Positions 62,781 to 64,000 of a stretch of 64,000 bases of DNA are shown one piece after another; the stretch's first letter is position 1; each line of letters starts with the position of its first letter. Under the pieces are notes generated by a model. That model did no database searches, had not been told where the DNA came from, and saw nothing but the letters and a program-made list of their open reading frames with translations. A program made the position numbers and the translations under genes. Source of the DNA: Guyanagaster necrorhizus (taxonomy: Eukaryota > Basidiomycota > Agaricomycetes > Agaricales > Physalacriaceae); NCBI RefSeq assembly GCF_019112545.1, contig NW_025064888.1, forward strand, positions 641,383 to 705,382, given 5' to 3'.

Positions 62781-63050
62781 ATTCTGGTTGGCTATGATAA
62801 GTGGAAGATCAGGATTATCATTATGTGGTGAGAATAACAGTGGCAGAAGGCAGAGTCATCTACTCTATCCTGAGATAGACACAGAAACTAGGAACAGGGC
62901 TGGAAGCCCTCCACCTCCCAGACAATCATATCATCTAGGCTCAGTGGCTCAGCCCCAACTTTTCAATATGCTGAGAAGTGAACTGGTATAAGTATAACAT
63001 ATACTAGAATGAGTAAGCCAATGGATATGGATCATCTCAAGAAGGGAGGA

Positions 63051-63095
63051 AAGTGCTTCAATTGTGGCCAGAAGGGCCATATAGCACAGAACTAT
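63051..63095 (+). pseudogene. Gypsy zinc knuckle with last Cys lost
   Basis: KCFNCGQKGHIAQNY: a C-x2-C-x4-H-x4-C knuckle whose last Cys is Tyr (TAT at 63093-63095), one G-to-A change from TGT. It should no longer bind zinc normally. Confidence 0.85.
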
Positions 63096-63808
63096 CCACA
63101 GAAGAAGAACAAATGCATCTGAGAAGACATTCAGGCACAGATTGCCAAGCTAGTAAAAGAAGAACAGGACCTTAGCCAAGATGATAAGGCCAAAGAGATA
63201 AAAGATGAGGCCAAGCAGTAAGCAATTCCACTGACTCAGCCAAAAATATGAGTAATAGGTCACAGGCTGCTGGACAGACTGACATTTTTTTCTCTGTAAT
63301 ACCCTCTATATCTAAATTATACATGCATTTGAATATACCCGACCTCATTACTCATGGACAAGGATCACCTAATGAACTAATTTTAATAACTCAAATGCTG
63401 ATGAAGGGTTAAAGAGGAGCAGAGAGCTCCAAAGGTGCATCATCATTAACGGTTTGCTAAGCTAAACATCTGAAACAGACTCAATCACCTATAGGCTAAA
63501 TAGGGGTAGAGAACCCTATTGGCTGGCTAAAACCATTCAAGACTGAATAGACTTGATGAGCCATCAAGGATGCAAAAGACAAAGAAGCAGCAAGAGTCAT
63601 ACCTAAGAATTGGGTACACAAGACTCAAGTCAAGGAGGTGATTGATGATATGATCACTGGAATGTGAGAAGCCAAATGATACCAAGCCTTAGAATGGCTC
63701 AATGAATTACATGGACTATGAAAATTCATTTGATGGGCTAAGACTTCAGGTCAGGATCTAGTAATCAAAGCCTGAATTGAGACTCTTACATCCTGAAGTA
63801 CCCATACA

Positions 63809-64000
63809 GTCCTGGCACTAATCAACAGTGGATGCACTGAGAGCTCTATCAATCACACTTTTGTTGACAAGCACCATCTTCTGACCCAGGCAACTGTGGC
63901 CCTAATTCCCATCTACAATACAGACAGAACAAAGAATCAAGCTGGTTTAATCACTGAATATATGGAACTCAGACTCACCATTGGAGATCATTCCAAACAA
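63809..64000 (+). pseudogene. Gypsy aspartic protease, catalytic Asp lost
   Basis: VLALINSGCTESSINHTFV corresponds to the usual ALIDSGCTGSFIN-type active site. The catalytic Asp is Asn (AAC at 63824-63826) and the Gly after CT is Glu. Both are single G-to-A changes. The domain continues past the window end. Confidence 0.8.

Larger units (their letters stand above)
59480..64000 (+). mobile_element. Ty3/gypsy retrotransposon, degenerate, runs off the window
   Basis: Gag, zinc knuckle and protease follow one another on the plus strand. Reverse transcriptase and integrase would lie beyond 64000. The first kilobase (about 59480-60480) has no coding features and is likely LTR plus leader, but with only one copy in view its borders cannot be fixed. 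The Gag frame is broken by many TGA and TAG codons. Confidence 0.8.

Overview
The window is nuclear DNA of a filamentous basidiomycete, most likely an agaricomycete. Genes carry many introns, mostly 45-60 nt with GT-AG borders. The gene set fits: an AA9 lytic polysaccharide monooxygenase, a fungal TRP-like membrane protein, the DASH subunit Spc19, a KEX1-type carboxypeptidase, UstYa-like (DUF3328) proteins and SnoaL-like proteins. All exon joins below were made by hand from reading frames, GT/GC-AG borders and recall of protein families. No alignment or database search was run.

Layout. 1-3907: C-terminal part of an ATR/Mec1 checkpoint kinase. 5.8-6.9 kb: AA9 LPMO. 7.8-8.8 kb: unknown Cys-motif protein with a C-terminal hydrophobic tail. 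9.4-11.1 kb: cation diffusion facilitator with a 7-nt microexon. 12.4-15.1 kb: large beta-propeller-like protein. 15.4-19.1 kb: TRP-like protein. 20.5-21.8 kb: IMPACT/Yih1. 21.9-22.7 kb: an unidentified frame with an internal stop. 23.1-25.7 kb: propeller protein resembling Utp8/NOL11. 25.8-28.2 kb: gephyrin/CNX1-type molybdopterin enzyme. 28.4-29.2 kb: Spc19. 29.8 kb: scrap of an NmrA-like reductase. 30.5-31.2 kb: SnoaL-like protein. 31.9-33.0 kb: thioredoxin-like membrane protein. 33.3-35.7 kb: KEX1. Up to here this is an ordinary conserved housekeeping stretch.

35.8-50.1 kb is more accessory. Two inverted, diverged copies of a ~1 kb segment lie about 12 kb apart. Each carries a copy of the same small secreted-protein gene: broken at 36 kb, intact at 49.7 kb. 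A third relative lies at 48.4 kb. Between them are a coiled-coil protein, a lysophosphatidic acid acyltransferase, an S9-family peptidase, a small membrane protein, two UstYa-like genes (one with intact HxxHC motifs, one that has lost the histidines) and a seven-helix membrane protein. The combination of UstYa-like oxidases, small secreted peptides with dibasic sites and a nearby KEX1 resembles fungal RiPP (dikaritin) gene sets, but a link is inferred only from position.

51.3-53.1 kb holds a small membrane-tail protein and an esterase broken into halves on opposite strands. From about 53.8 kb the sequence becomes transposon-derived. First comes a cluster of tRNA-like SINE fragments, then AT-rich, strongly CpG-poor DNA. 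It holds a 5'-truncated Ty1/copia element (minus strand) and a Ty3/gypsy element (plus strand) that runs off the window end. Stops and lost catalytic residues in these elements are largely explained by C-to-T/G-to-A changes, as expected from methylation-linked decay.
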